Shown here: positions 1 through 8,884 of the stretch, piece after piece
Position numbering within the stretch: the first letter of the stretch is position 1
Layout of the letters: the number at the start of each line of letters is the position of its first letter
Assembly: GCF_900112425.1 (NCBI RefSeq)
Contig: NZ_FOLP01000021.1
Location: 39,808-103,807, forward strand
Length of the DNA stretch: 64,000 nt
Source of the DNA: Variovorax sp. OK212
Lineage (GTDB): Bacteria; Pseudomonadota; Gammaproteobacteria; Burkholderiales; Burkholderiaceae_C
Reading direction: 5' to 3'
The notes under the pieces: model-generated
The model's database searches: none
Seen by the model: only the letters and a program-made list of their open reading frames with translations
What the model was told of the DNA's origin: nothing
Program-made: the position numbers and the translations under genes

Positions 1-732
1 CAGCAGCAGCATGCCCGCGTTGACCGCAAAGCCCACCACGCCGATCCACCCGAGCCACGCGAGCATCAGCGCGGGGTCGAAGCTCTGCTGCGCGATCATC
101 ATCGCGTAGCCCATGCCGTTCGGGTTGGCCGCGATCTCCACCGTCACGGCCACCACCAGCGCCACCGCCACGCCCAGCCGCAGCGCGACGAACAGGCGCG
201 GCACGATGGCCGGCAGCACGATCTTGAAGGCCCGCTCGTGCGCCGACAGGCCCAGCACGCGGCTCACCTCGAGCAGCCGGGGCTCGATCTGCTGCACCGC
301 CGACTGCACCAGCACCAGCAACGGCCAGAAGGTGGCGAAGGCGACGATGGCCAGCTCCATGCGCACGCCGAAGCCGAAGCCCAGCATCGCGAGCGGAATC
401 AGCGCCACCGAAGGCACCGGGCGCAGCACCTCGATCGACATCGAGCCCAGCTGCGCCGCGCGGCGCGAGAGCCCGAGCACCAGCCCCAGCGCGATGCCGA
501 GCACCGCGCCCAGCAGCAGCCCGAGCGCGGCCGTGCCCAGCGTGAAGCCGGTGGCCTGCCACAGCGAGCCGTCCATGGCCGCGCCCACGAAGGCCTTGGC
601 CGCCGCGCTCGGTGGCGCCAGCGAGTCGCTGCCCAGGGCCGATGCGCGGCGCGCGTACCACTCGAACACGCCGACCAGCAGCACGGGAAGCACCCACGGG
701 CGCACCCAGCGAAAGAGGCGGCTCTCAGTCAT
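1..732 (-). CDS. ABC transporter permease, SsuC/TauC type (partial)
   Basis: Inner-membrane permease of an ABC importer of the nitrate/sulfonate/taurine family. The 244 visible codons start at an ATG at 732 and run off the left edge, so the C-terminal end is missing (family about 250-280 residues). Several hydrophobic segments are evident, and an EAA-type cytoplasmic loop (RAFKIVLPAIVPRLF), which contacts the ATPase, lies around residues 155-185. The start overlaps the end of the ATPase gene by 8 nt, so the two are translationally coupled. It is the last gene seen of a TetR, binding protein, ATPase, permease operon. The substrate cannot be told from the permease. Confidence 0.88.
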   Translation of the reverse strand, partial: MTESRLFRWVRPWVLPVLLVGVFEWYARRASALGSDSLAPPSAAAKAFVGAAMDGSLWQATGFTLGTAALGLLLGAVLGIALGLVLGLSRRAAQLGSMSIEVLRPVPSVALIPLAMLGFGFGVRMELAIVAFATFWPLLVLVQSAVQQIEPRLLEVSRVLGLSAHERAFKIVLPAIVPRLFVALRLGVAVALVVAVTVEIAANPNGMGYAMMIAQQSFDPALMLAWLGWIGVVGFAVNAGMLLL

Positions 733-1504
733 GGCCCTGCTCGATGAAAGCGAACAGCTCACGCCGCAACTGCAGGTACTCCGGATGCTCCTTGGTCGTG
801 AGCTGGTCGCGCGGGCGCGGGATCTTCACGTCGATCATCCGCGCGAGGCTGGGCCGCCCCGGGCCGGGGTTGGCCTGCAGCGCGATCACGCGGTCGCCGA
901 GGTAGATGGCCTCCTCGAGGTCGTGCGTGACGAACAGCACCGTGAGCCCGTCGTCGCGCACCAGCCGCGCCAGTTCGTCCTGCAGGCTCTGCCGCGTGAG
1001 CGCGTCCAGCGCGCCGAAGGGCTCGTCCATCATCATCAGCTCGGGCCGCTGCGCGAGGCAACGCGCAATCTGCGCGCGCTGCTGCATGCCGCCCGACAGC
1101 TGCACCGGAAACTTGTGCGCATGCTTCGCCAGCCCGACCTTGCCGAGCACGTCGGCGATGCGCGGCGCGCGCTCGCCGGCAGGCACGCCGGCCGCTTCGA
1201 GCGCGAGGCTCACATTGCCTTCCACCGTGCGCCACGGCAGCAGCGCGCGGCCGTAGTCCTGGAACACGAAGGCGACTTCGCGCGACGGCGCGCTCATCTT
1301 CACGCCGTTGCGCCTCACCTCGCCCGCGCTGGCCGCGACCAGGCCGCTGGCCGCGCGCAGCAGCGTGGTCTTGCCGCAGCCGCTGGGCCCGACGATGCAG
1401 ACGAACTCGCCGCGCGCCACGTCGAACGAAGTGGGCGACAGGATCTCGCGCCCGCCCAGGCGGATGGTCACGCCGTCGAAGCGCAGGAAAGGGGTGGCTT
1501 GCAT
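725..1504 (-). CDS. ABC transporter ATP-binding protein, nitrate/sulfonate type
   Basis: Cytoplasmic ATPase (259 aa) that powers the adjacent permease. Walker A GPSGCGKTT is at residues 39-47, the Q-loop glutamine at 82, the LSGGMQQR signature at 136-143, Walker B LMMMDEP at 156-162, followed by the D-loop and a switch histidine in FVTHDLEEA. Length and motifs fit SsuB/TauB. The ATG at 1504 (MQATPF) was chosen because the longer open frame upstream only overlaps the binding-protein region and shows no homology. It follows the binding-protein gene after 80 nt and overlaps the permease start. All catalytic elements are present. Confidence 0.92.
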   Translation of the reverse strand: MQATPFLRFDGVTIRLGGREILSPTSFDVARGEFVCIVGPSGCGKTTLLRAASGLVAASAGEVRRNGVKMSAPSREVAFVFQDYGRALLPWRTVEGNVSLALEAAGVPAGERAPRIADVLGKVGLAKHAHKFPVQLSGGMQQRAQIARCLAQRPELMMMDEPFGALDALTRQSLQDELARLVRDDGLTVLFVTHDLEEAIYLGDRVIALQANPGPGRPSLARMIDVKIPRPRDQLTTKEHPEYLQLRRELFAFIEQGHD

Positions 1505-1584
1505 CGTGGGGCTGGCGGGCGGATGGAAGGCGCCGGCAGCAAGCGCGGCGCGCGCAGTGATGGGGGCGGGGGCGGGGACTGCGA

Positions 1585-2544
1585 TCACTTCACCACCAGC
1601 TTCGCCACGTCGATGTTGGTCTTGAGCATGTCCTGCTCCTTCATCAGCCCGGTCCAGTAGGCGAGCTGTTTCTCGGTCACCACGGGGCCGGGCGGCGAGA
1701 CCTGCACCTTGGCCAGCACCTCGGGCGGCAGCTTGATGTACTTGCCGATGGCCGCGCGCACCCTGGCGTCGTTCCTGGCCTGCTGCATGAACGCGCCCGA
1801 CTCCACCAGCGCCTCGCGGAACGCGCGCGCCGCCGCCGGGTTCTTCGCCACCCATTCGCGCTTGGCCGCGTGCACGATGGTCTGGTTGTTCTCGGGCAGG
1901 AAGGTCGAGTAGTACGAGGCCACGTAGCCCGCGCCGCTCTCGGTGATGCGGCTCATGAACGGGTCGGCCGACACCACCGCGTCGACCGAGCCGCCGCGCA
2001 GCAGGTCGGCGTGCTGCGGGAACGCCGCCTCGACGAAGTTCACCTTGCGGTAGTCCACGCCGCTGTCCTTCAGCCAGGCGCGAAAGGTCACGTGCAGGAA
2101 GGCGCCCAGGCCCGGCACGCCGATCTTCTTGCCCACGCAGTCCTGCGGGCCCTTGATGCCCGAGCCCGCGCGCGCCACCAGGCCGAAGCCGGTGATGGTC
2201 TTCGAGGTGAGCCCGCCGCCGGCCACCAGCACCAGGTCGAGCCCGCCGTCCACCGCCTGCAGGAACACCGAGGGCGTGGGCCCGCCGATCTGCAGCGAGT
2301 CGGATTGCAGCGCCGCCGGAATCGTCGAGTTCAGCGGAATGAACTTGAGCTCGACGTCGAGGTTGCGCTTCTTGAAGTAGCCCTCTTCGGCCGCCACGAA
2401 CACCGAGGCGAAGTCGGTCACGGCCGTGTAGCCGAACACGATCTTCGGGTTGGCTTGGGCGAAGGAGGGCAGCGCGGCGCCGGCCGACGCGGCGGCCAAT
2501 GCCGACAGCAGGGTGCGCCGTTTCATCGTGGGGGTGTTCGTCAT
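1585..2544 (-). CDS. ABC transporter substrate-binding protein, NMT1/SsuA-like
   Basis: Periplasmic binding protein (319 aa) of the operon's importer. The N-terminus carries a twin-Arg/Sec-like leader (MKRRTLLSALAAASAGAALPSFAQA) followed by the NMT1-type fold start KIVFGYTAVTDFASVFVAAEEGYFKKRNLDV, seen in binders of nitrate, sulfonates, taurine and pyrimidine precursors. The start at 2544 overlaps the TetR stop as ATGA; an internal ATG at 2526 (MKRRT) gives a more usual signal peptide and is a fair alternative. The order TetR, binding protein, ATPase, permease indicates one transcript. I cannot assign the ligand: sulfonate, taurine or a thiamine-precursor analogue all remain possible. Confidence 0.88.
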   Translation of the reverse strand: MTNTPTMKRRTLLSALAAASAGAALPSFAQANPKIVFGYTAVTDFASVFVAAEEGYFKKRNLDVELKFIPLNSTIPAALQSDSLQIGGPTPSVFLQAVDGGLDLVLVAGGGLTSKTITGFGLVARAGSGIKGPQDCVGKKIGVPGLGAFLHVTFRAWLKDSGVDYRKVNFVEAAFPQHADLLRGGSVDAVVSADPFMSRITESGAGYVASYYSTFLPENNQTIVHAAKREWVAKNPAAARAFREALVESGAFMQQARNDARVRAAIGKYIKLPPEVLAKVQVSPPGPVVTEKQLAYWTGLMKEQDMLKTNIDVAKLVVK

Positions 2545-3338
2545 GTCTTTTGTCTCCGGGGGGTGGTTCTTGTGCGGGGGGGCTTTTCGGTCGTGGCGGT
2601 CGTGGCGGCCGTTGCGGTCCTTGCCGCTTTCACCGTCTTCGGCCGGGGCAGCGCCGCGCGCAGCCCGCCGACGATGAAGTTCACCAGCATCGGCGCCACG
2701 GCCGGGTCGGCGCGCGTGTTCTCGCCGCGCGACAGGCGCTCGATGCGGCTGTCGTTCAGGTGGTGCAGCAGCGAGCCCAGCGCGAACTGGTAGCCCCAGG
2801 CCGCCTGGCTGCGCGTGGCGTGCGGCAGGGCGACGTGCAATGCGTCGATGTAGGCCTCGGCCAGCGGGTCGAAGTACGAGCGCAGCACGCGGTCGGCTTC
2901 TTCGGTGGCGTGGTACAGCTCGCGCGCCACCAGCAGCGCGTAGTACTCGCCCTCGGCGCTCGCGCGCAGCGCCAGCACGGGCGCGGTGAAGGCGTCGATG
3001 ATGCGCGGCAGCGTGCGCGGGTCGTCGGCGTCGTTGTCCACCGCGGCCAGGCCCGCGAGCCGCTCCTCGATGGTGTGGCCCCAGTGCTCGAAGATCGCGT
3101 GGAACAGCTCGTGCTTCGCGCCGTAGTAGTAGCCCACCAGCGCGAGCGGCACGCCGGCCTCCTCGGCGATCTGGCGGATCGTCACCGCGTGGTAGCCGTG
3201 CTGCGCAAAAAGCTTCTCGGCCGCCAGCAGGATGGCGAGCTTGCGGTCGGGGCGTGAAGTCTCTGGGGCGACTGCGGCCGGGGCGGGCGCCGCGGCGCGC
3301 GAGCCGCTGCGCCGGACGGGAGGTGTGCGGGTGCTCAT
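2541..3338 (-). CDS. TetR/AcrR family transcriptional regulator
   Basis: DNA-binding repressor of 265 aa. Residues 32-80 form a TetR helix-turn-helix (LLAAEKLFAQHGYHAVTIRQIAEEAGVPLALVGYYYGAKHELF); the rest is a helical ligand and dimer domain of the length seen in RutR/AcrR-like proteins. The N-terminal 30 residues are a disordered Ala/Pro/Arg stretch and the C-terminal tail is Thr/Ala/Arg-rich. ATG at 3338 gives the family-like start. It is first in the importer operon and overlaps the binding-protein start by 4 nt. Two matched 18-bp sequences directly upstream (3347-3385) are probable autoregulatory operators and may also affect the divergent acetoacetyl-CoA synthetase gene. Confidence 0.88.
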   Translation of the reverse strand: MSTRTPPVRRSGSRAAAPAPAAVAPETSRPDRKLAILLAAEKLFAQHGYHAVTIRQIAEEAGVPLALVGYYYGAKHELFHAIFEHWGHTIEERLAGLAAVDNDADDPRTLPRIIDAFTAPVLALRASAEGEYYALLVARELYHATEEADRVLRSYFDPLAEAYIDALHVALPHATRSQAAWGYQFALGSLLHHLNDSRIERLSRGENTRADPAVAPMLVNFIVGGLRAALPRPKTVKAARTATAATTATTEKPPRTRTTPRRQKT

Positions 3339-3346
3339 CGGGGCGT

Positions 3347-3385
3347 ATTGAACGCTTGTACAAAAACATTGAACACGCGTACAAA
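3347..3385. promoter_or_regulatory. Probable TetR operator: two 18-bp direct repeats
   Basis: ATTGAACGCTTGTACAAA (3347-3364) is repeated as ATTGAACACGCGTACAAA (3368-3385), with 15 of 18 bases identical and a 21-bp period, about two helical turns. The first copy contains the palindrome TTGTACAA. The pair starts 9 nt upstream of the TetR start codon and lies between the TetR gene and the divergent gene at 3439. That layout is typical for cooperative repressor binding. Binding by this TetR protein is inferred from position only. Confidence 0.65.
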
Positions 3386-3438
3386 CCCTGAGGTCAACCC
3401 TCATTGAGCACGGTCGTTCACGGCGCTACGCTCGAGCC

Positions 3439-5466
3439 ATGCCCGTTCCGAACCTTGCTCCCGACACCCCTCCCAACATTCCCCAGATCCGCCTCTACCA
3501 GGACTGGCTGCGCGAGACGCGCGGCCTTTCGTTCGACGGCTACGACGCCCTGTGGCGCTGGTCCGTCACCGAGCTCGACGCCTTCTGGCAGAGCATCTGG
3601 GACTACGCCCGCATCGAATCGCCCACGCCGCACACCGCGGTGCTCGCCGAGCGGCGCATGCCCGGCGCGCGCTGGTTCCCCGGCGCCCAGGTCAACTACG
3701 CGCGCGAGGTGCTGCGCCACGTCGACGCGGCGCATGCGGCCGGCATGCCCGCCATGGTGAGCGACAACGAGCGCGGCGAGGTGCGCGAGATGTCGTGGCC
3801 CGAGATGCGCCGCCAGGTGGCCTCGGTGGCGCTCACGCTCAAGTCGCTCGGCGTGCAGCGCGGTGACCGCGTGGCGGCCTACATGCCCAACGTGCCCGAG
3901 ACCATGGTGGCGTTTCTCGCGTGTTCCAGCATCGGCGCCGTGTGGAGCGTGTGCGCGCCCGACATGGGCACCGCCGCCGTGGCCGACCGCTTCCGCCAGA
4001 TCGAGCCCAAGGTGCTGATCGCGGTGGACGGCGTGCACTACGGCGGCAAGCCGCTGGACCGCAGCGCCGTGCTGCAGGAGCTGCGCGGCCAGTTGCCCAG
4101 CGTGCAGAAGCTGATGCTGGTGAAGTCGCCCTACGCCGCCAGCCACGTGCCGCACGACGTCGAATGGGTGCACGCCACCGACCGCTACGACGACAAGGTC
4201 GCGGCCTTCGAGCCCGAGTGGCTGCCCTTCGACCACCCGATCTGGATCGTCTACTCGAGCGGCACCACCGGCCTGCCCAAGCCCATCGTGCACGGGCAGG
4301 GCGGCATCATCCTCACCATGCATGCCTGCGGCCTGCACAACGACGTGGGCGCGAGCTACGGCGCCAACAACTTCGGCGAGCGCTACCACTGGTACAGCTC
4401 CACCGGCTGGGTCATGTGGAACTCGCAGCTCTCGGGCATGGCCTTCGGCGCCACCATCTGCATCTACGACGGCAACCCGGCGGGCAGCAAGGACAAGCCC
4501 GACTGGGGCGTGCTGTGGCGCTTCGTGGCGCGCCACAAGGTCAGCTTCTTCGGCGCGGGCGCGGCCTACTTCACCAACTGCATGAAGTCCGGGCTGGTGG
4601 CCCGCGATTGCGGCGACCTGTCGCGCGTGCGCGCGCTCGGCAGCACCGGTTCGCCGCTGCCCGAAGAGGTGCAGCGCTGGGGCTCGCAGCAGATCCTGGG
4701 CGCGGGTTCCAAGGAGGTGTGGTGGTGCAACATCTCCGGCGGCACCGACTTCTGCGGCGCCTTCGTCGGCGGCAACCGCGACCTGCCCGAAGTGCCGGGC
4801 CAGATGCAGTGCCGCGAGCTCGGCCACGCGGTCGAGGCCTGGAACGAGAGCGGCCGGAGCGTCATCGGCGAAGTGGGCGAGCTGGTGTGCACGCAACCCA
4901 TTCCGTCGATGCCGCTGTACCTGTGGGGCGACGAAGGCAACGCGCGCTACCTGTCGAGCTACTTCGACACCTACCCCGGCGTGTGGCGCCACGGCGACTG
5001 GATCAAGATCGGCGCGGACGGCGGCTGCATCATCTACGGCCGCAGCGACGCCACCATCAACCGCCAGGGCCTGCGCATGGGCACCAGCGAGATCTACAGC
5101 GCGGTCGAGGGCCTGCCCGAGGTGCTCGACTCGATGGTGGTCGACCTCGAGTACCTGGGCCGCGACAGCTACATGCCGCTGTTCGTGGTGCTGCGTCCCG
5201 GCGTGGCGCTCGACGACGCGATGCGCACGCGGCTGAACAACGCCATCAAGACCTCGCTGTCGCCGCGCTTCGTGCCCAACGACATCTTCCAGGTGGCCGA
5301 GATCCCGCGCACGCTGTCGGGCAAGAAGCAGGAGCTGCCGATCAAGAAGCTGCTGCTGGGCCAGCCGATCGAGAAGGTGGTCAACCGCGAGGCCATGGCC
5401 AACCCGGGAAGCCTTGACTGGTACGTGGCTTTTGCAGCCCGGCGCGCGGCCACCGCCTCCGCATAA
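3439..5466 (+). CDS. aacS: Acetoacetyl-CoA synthetase (acetoacetate-CoA ligase)
   Basis: Cytosolic ATP-dependent ligase (675 aa) that activates acetoacetate to acetoacetyl-CoA via an acyl-AMP intermediate, feeding ketone-body use or polyhydroxybutyrate synthesis. The protein has the acetyl-CoA-synthetase N-terminal domain, the adenylation P-loop YSSGTTGLPKP at residues 272-282, the family block WYSSTGWVMWNSQLSG, and the C-terminal catalytic lysine in LSGKKQELPIKK (Lys 629 region). Length matches the AacS family (about 650-680). It is divergent to the TetR operon, with the putative operators between them. A downstream lipoprotein gene follows at once, but co-function is not implied. BKACE enzymes such as the one at 30765-31673 release acetoacetate, the substrate of this ligase. 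Confidence 0.95.
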   Translation: MPVPNLAPDTPPNIPQIRLYQDWLRETRGLSFDGYDALWRWSVTELDAFWQSIWDYARIESPTPHTAVLAERRMPGARWFPGAQVNYAREVLRHVDAAHAAGMPAMVSDNERGEVREMSWPEMRRQVASVALTLKSLGVQRGDRVAAYMPNVPETMVAFLACSSIGAVWSVCAPDMGTAAVADRFRQIEPKVLIAVDGVHYGGKPLDRSAVLQELRGQLPSVQKLMLVKSPYAASHVPHDVEWVHATDRYDDKVAAFEPEWLPFDHPIWIVYSSGTTGLPKPIVHGQGGIILTMHACGLHNDVGASYGANNFGERYHWYSSTGWVMWNSQLSGMAFGATICIYDGNPAGSKDKPDWGVLWRFVARHKVSFFGAGAAYFTNCMKSGLVARDCGDLSRVRALGSTGSPLPEEVQRWGSQQILGAGSKEVWWCNISGGTDFCGAFVGGNRDLPEVPGQMQCRELGHAVEAWNESGRSVIGEVGELVCTQPIPSMPLYLWGDEGNARYLSSYFDTYPGVWRHGDWIKIGADGGCIIYGRSDATINRQGLRMGTSEIYSAVEGLPEVLDSMVVDLEYLGRDSYMPLFVVLRPGVALDDAMRTRLNNAIKTSLSPRFVPNDIFQVAEIPRTLSGKKQELPIKKLLLGQPIEKVVNREAMANPGSLDWYVAFAARRAATASA

Positions 5467-5474
5467 TGGGGCGG

Positions 5475-5927
5475 ATGAAAAGACGCACCAGCCTCCTCAT
5501 GTTTTCCGCCGCGGCAGGCGCCTCGTTGCTGAGTGCCTGCGCAATGCCTTCATCGCCATCTTCCGCAACCGGCGGTTCGGCCGCGCCGCTGCGCGTGAGC
5601 GGCAGCGTCACCTACCGCGAGCGCATGGCGCTCGACCCCGCGGCCGAAGTGCTGGTGCAACTGCTCGACGTGTCGCGCATGGACGCCGCCTCGACCGTGC
5701 TGGCCGAGCAGCGCATCAAGGCCAACGGCAAGCAGCCGCCCTTTGCCTATGAACTGAAGGTCGATGCCGCGCGCATCGACCCGCGCATGCGCTATGCCGT
5801 GTCCGCGCGCATCTCGCGCGGCGAGCAGCTGCTGTTCATCAACGACACGCAGCATTCGGTGCTCACGCAGGGCGCCGGCAGCACCGCCGACCTGGTGCTG
5901 GTGCGCGTGACCCAGGCCCCGCGCTGA
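5475..5927 (+). CDS. YbaY-family lipoprotein
   Basis: Putative outer- or inner-membrane lipoprotein (150 aa). The signal peptide MKRRTSLLMFSAAAGASLLSAC ends in the lipobox LSAC with Cys 22 as the lipidated residue. The mature part (LRVSGSVTYRERMALDPAAEVLVQLLDVSRMDAAS..VLAEQRI) matches the YbaY/YscW beta-sandwich domain of proteins described as type III secretion chaperone-like or heat-shock-linked lipoproteins; the function is poorly known. An in-frame ATG at 5466 overlaps the aacS stop by 1 nt, but the start at 5475 gives the cleaner signal peptide. It converges with the cyclase gene 7 bp downstream. Confidence 0.82.
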   Translation: MKRRTSLLMFSAAAGASLLSACAMPSSPSSATGGSAAPLRVSGSVTYRERMALDPAAEVLVQLLDVSRMDAASTVLAEQRIKANGKQPPFAYELKVDAARIDPRMRYAVSARISRGEQLLFINDTQHSVLTQGAGSTADLVLVRVTQAPR

Positions 5928-5934
5928 AGAAGGC

Positions 5935-7875
5935 TCAGGCGGTCAGCAGCTCGTAGAGCACCATGCGCGTCTGCCGGCCGCGCAGCTCCACCAGTTCCTC
6001 GATGCGCCGCGTGTACAGCCGGCCCTGCAGGCCGGCATAGGTCACCTCCGACATCAGCATCTGCGTGCCCAGCTGCTTGTTGATGCCCTCGATGCGGCTC
6101 GCCACGTTGATGACGTCGCCGAACGCCGTGTAAGACAGCCGGTCGTTCGAGCCCAGCACCCCCGCGATCACCGTGCCCGTGTGGATGCCGATGCGCGTGC
6201 GGAACGCGGGCAGCCCTTCGTCCTGCCACTTGCGGTTGAGCTCGCTCATTTCCACGTGCAGTTCGAGCGCGGCCAGGCAGGCCCGGTACTCCGCGTCGGG
6301 CAGGTCGGCGGGCGCGCCCCACAGCACCATGATGCCGTCGCCGATGAACTTGTCGACCACGCCGCCGTGCCGCGCGAACACGCCCGTGGCCAGGTTGAAG
6401 TACTCGGTCAGCATGCCCACCAGCACGTCGGTGTCCAGCGACTCCGAGATCGAGGTGAAGCCCTCCACGTCGGTGAACATCACGGTGATGCGCCGCGGCG
6501 AGCCGTTGGGCGCAATCGCATGGCCCTGGTCGATGAGCTGGTTGATCACGTCCACCGGCACGAACTTGCTGAACGCCTTCAGGCTGCGCGCCGAGTCGTC
6601 CAGCGCCTGGTCGAGATGCTGGATCTCGAGCACGCGGCTGGGTTCGCGCGGCAGGTTGTCCAGCTCCAGCAGGCCGATGCGCCGCGCGATGTGCGAGAGG
6701 TTCTCCACCGGCGAGGTGACCAGCTTCGACAGCTTGAGCGACATGAACAGCGAGATCGCCAGGAAGGCCAGCGCCACCAGCAGCCCCCACAGCACGGCGC
6801 GGCGCAGGTCGCCCAGCAGCGCGTCCTCGGGCACCCAGCTCACCAGGTGCCAGCCGGTGGCCGGAATGAGCGAGGCCTGTACCAGGTAGCGGCGCCCATC
6901 GAAGGTGAACGCGAAATCGGTGTCGTTGCCGCTGCCCGCCGTGCCGTCGGCCACCATGTGCGCATGCAGCGCGCCCAGCACGCCGTTGGGCGGGGTCAGC
7001 GTGTGCAGCGCGCCGGACTGGTCGCTGCGCGCGAGCACGCGGAAGTCGGCGCTCAGCAGGGCGCTGTCGCCGTCGCCGCCGCTGTTGAACTGCCGCACGA
7101 ACTCCGACAGCCGCCCCAGCGACACGTCGCCCGCCGCCACCAGCGCCTGCGCGCTGCTGTCCGCGTAGCGGCGCTTGCTGGGCAGCGCGTAGGTCACGCC
7201 CAGCTCCTGCGCCGCGGCGAACACGTAGGGCTGCGTCCAGATCGGGCCCTGCGCCTTGCGCGCCTGCAGGTACCAGCTGCGCTGCGTCGGGTCGTAGCTG
7301 CTGCGGTAGGACTCGATGCGCTGCGTGGCGTAGCGCTGCTGCACGTCGGCCTCGGCGTCCAGCGGCAGCTTGTACTGCCAGGTCTCGGTGGTGAAGTCTT
7401 TCGCGCGCTCGATGTGGCGCATGGCCGGCACCGGGTAGCGCAGGGCCATCAGCATCTGGCCCTTCTCGTTGCTCACGTAGATGCTGTCGAGTTCGGGCGA
7501 CTGCTGCAGCAGCGTCCACAGCAGCTCGGCCGTGCGCTCCGACTGGTCGCCCTCGGGCCGCAGGCTCGGGGCCGTGCCCACCGCGTTGATGACCGACTCG
7601 GCCTTCTGCAGGAAGGCCAGCACCTTGTCCTCGGTGCGGTCGTGGTTGGCCTTGTGCGCGGACACGCCGATGCGCGACACCAGCCGCTGCGAGCCCCAGT
7701 AGCCCAGCGACACCAGCAGCAGCGACTGGGCCAGCGCCACGGCGCTCACGATGGTGCCCACGTCCACCCGGAACCGGCGCGAGCGCCCGGGGGGAGGTGC
7801 CGCGGCCGTGGGGGCGGCGGATTCGATAGGCGGCGTCTGCGCCGCAGCCGGATCTCCGGACGGGTTCTTGTTCAT
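5935..7875 (-). CDS. Membrane-bound class III adenylate/guanylate cyclase with sensor domain
   Basis: Two-transmembrane sensor cyclase (646 aa) that would make cAMP (or cGMP) in response to an extracytoplasmic signal. A disordered Pro/Ala-rich N-terminus precedes TM1 (about 40-60). A large periplasmic dCache-like region follows, then TM2 (about 358-380), a linker with HAMP-like helices, and the class III catalytic domain. Metal-binding Asp 469 in FTDVEGFT and Asp 513 in DKFIGDGIM are both present. Start ATG at 7875 (MNKNPSGD); the longer open frame upstream lacks homology. The gene stands alone between convergent and tandem neighbours, so its signal is unknown. Base specificity cannot be fixed by eye. 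Confidence 0.9.
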   Translation of the reverse strand: MNKNPSGDPAAAQTPPIESAAPTAAAPPPGRSRRFRVDVGTIVSAVALAQSLLLVSLGYWGSQRLVSRIGVSAHKANHDRTEDKVLAFLQKAESVINAVGTAPSLRPEGDQSERTAELLWTLLQQSPELDSIYVSNEKGQMLMALRYPVPAMRHIERAKDFTTETWQYKLPLDAEADVQQRYATQRIESYRSSYDPTQRSWYLQARKAQGPIWTQPYVFAAAQELGVTYALPSKRRYADSSAQALVAAGDVSLGRLSEFVRQFNSGGDGDSALLSADFRVLARSDQSGALHTLTPPNGVLGALHAHMVADGTAGSGNDTDFAFTFDGRRYLVQASLIPATGWHLVSWVPEDALLGDLRRAVLWGLLVALAFLAISLFMSLKLSKLVTSPVENLSHIARRIGLLELDNLPREPSRVLEIQHLDQALDDSARSLKAFSKFVPVDVINQLIDQGHAIAPNGSPRRITVMFTDVEGFTSISESLDTDVLVGMLTEYFNLATGVFARHGGVVDKFIGDGIMVLWGAPADLPDAEYRACLAALELHVEMSELNRKWQDEGLPAFRTRIGIHTGTVIAGVLGSNDRLSYTAFGDVINVASRIEGINKQLGTQMLMSEVTYAGLQGRLYTRRIEELVELRGRQTRMVLYELLTA

Positions 7876-8091
7876 ACAGCTCCCTGACAACCACTCGAGC
7901 GCGCCCGCTGCGCCGAGGCTGCAGACCGGCCCCGGGGGACTCACGGCCCCGATCTTTGATGTCGGGGATCCTGGTGGGTGGCCGGAAGCGGCGTGATTTT
8001 CGCTCGACTTCGGTTTTTGGGGGATGCGGCGGCGCAACGCGCCTGCCGCAGGGGCTGTACGAGGCCTTCTTGCCTCTTCTCTTGCCGCAGC

Positions 8092-8802
8092 CTATTGCGC
8101 GTCGTGGAAGATCAGGCCCAGCGTGTGCCGGTGCCCCGACCGCACGCGGCTCACGCCGTGGCGCATCGTCACGCGGTAGGTGCCGCGCGTGCCCGTCACG
8201 GGCCGCTGGTTGACCGCGAAGATCACCGCCTCGCCCTGCGCGAGCGACACCACCTCGGCGCGCGACTGCATGCGCGGGCGCTGCTCGGTCAGCACGAATT
8301 CGCCGCCCGTGAAGTCGCGGCCCGGCTCGCTCAGCAGCACCGTGAGCTGCAGCGGAAACTGCAGCTCGCCGTACAGGTCCTGGTGCAGGCAGTTGTAGTC
8401 GCCCTCGCCGTAGCGCAGCAGCAGCGGGGTCGGGCGCAGTTGGCCCGCGGCATGGCAGCGCGCCAGGTAGGCCGCGTGGTCCGGCGGGTGGTCGGCCGGC
8501 TGGCCCATGGCCGCGGCCCAGGCATTGGCCAGCGGCGCCAGGCGCGCGTACAGCGCGCTGCGCCAGGCCGCGAGCTTCTTCGGCAGCGGGTTCGCAAAGT
8601 ACTGGTACTCGCCCTGGCCGAAGCCGTGGCGCTGCATCACGACGCGGCTGCGGAAGCGGTGGCCCTCGTCGTACATGGCGACGAGCGCGGCGCATTCCTC
8701 GGGCGTGAAGACCGGGCCAGCGACGGCGCAGCCGCGCAGGGCGAGGTCGTCTTCGATGCGGGGCCAGTCGAGGGCGTCGACCTGGGAGGCGGGACATGTC
8801 AT
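8092..8802 (-). CDS. 2-oxoglutarate/Fe(II) oxygenase, prolyl 4-hydroxylase-like
   Basis: Putative non-heme iron dioxygenase (236 aa). The double-stranded beta-helix ligands are visible: His 140 and Asp 142 in CLHQDLYGE, His 215, and Arg 225 ten residues later, as needed to bind 2-oxoglutarate. The residues LRYGEGDYNCLHQD and LGLIFHDAQ match a bacterial 2OG-Fe(II) family with no firmly known substrate. It is not the PiuC/PKHD type, which is shorter. It is divergent to the GFA gene across 82 bp that contain a perfect palindrome abutting its start codon. The target could be a protein side chain or a small molecule. Confidence 0.82.
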   Translation of the reverse strand: MTCPASQVDALDWPRIEDDLALRGCAVAGPVFTPEECAALVAMYDEGHRFRSRVVMQRHGFGQGEYQYFANPLPKKLAAWRSALYARLAPLANAWAAAMGQPADHPPDHAAYLARCHAAGQLRPTPLLLRYGEGDYNCLHQDLYGELQFPLQLTVLLSEPGRDFTGGEFVLTEQRPRMQSRAEVVSLAQGEAVIFAVNQRPVTGTRGTYRVTMRHGVSRVRSGHRHTLGLIFHDAQ

Positions 8803-8852
8803 GGACACAGTGTCCGGTTTTCGAGGCCGGGAAACTCGCCGTTTCCGGACAC
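8803..8852. promoter_or_regulatory. Palindrome pair in the oxygenase/GFA divergent region
   Basis: A perfect 13-bp palindrome, GGACACAGTGTCC, occupies 8803-8815, directly before the oxygenase start codon at 8802. The half-site CCGGACAC recurs at 8845-8852 and pairs with GTGTCCGG at 8810-8817. The site would sit on the transcript start or ribosome site of the oxygenase gene, as expected for a repressor operator. The cognate regulator is unknown. Confidence 0.45.
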
Positions 8853-8884
8853 ATCTTTCAATGCCCGCGAGGTAGATTCCGTGC

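Noticed and set aside
5792..8854. A 1020-codon minus-strand open frame across the cyclase and oxygenase genes
   Set aside because: It is a frame shadow of two well-supported genes and its translation is Arg/Ala/Gly-rich low-complexity sequence.
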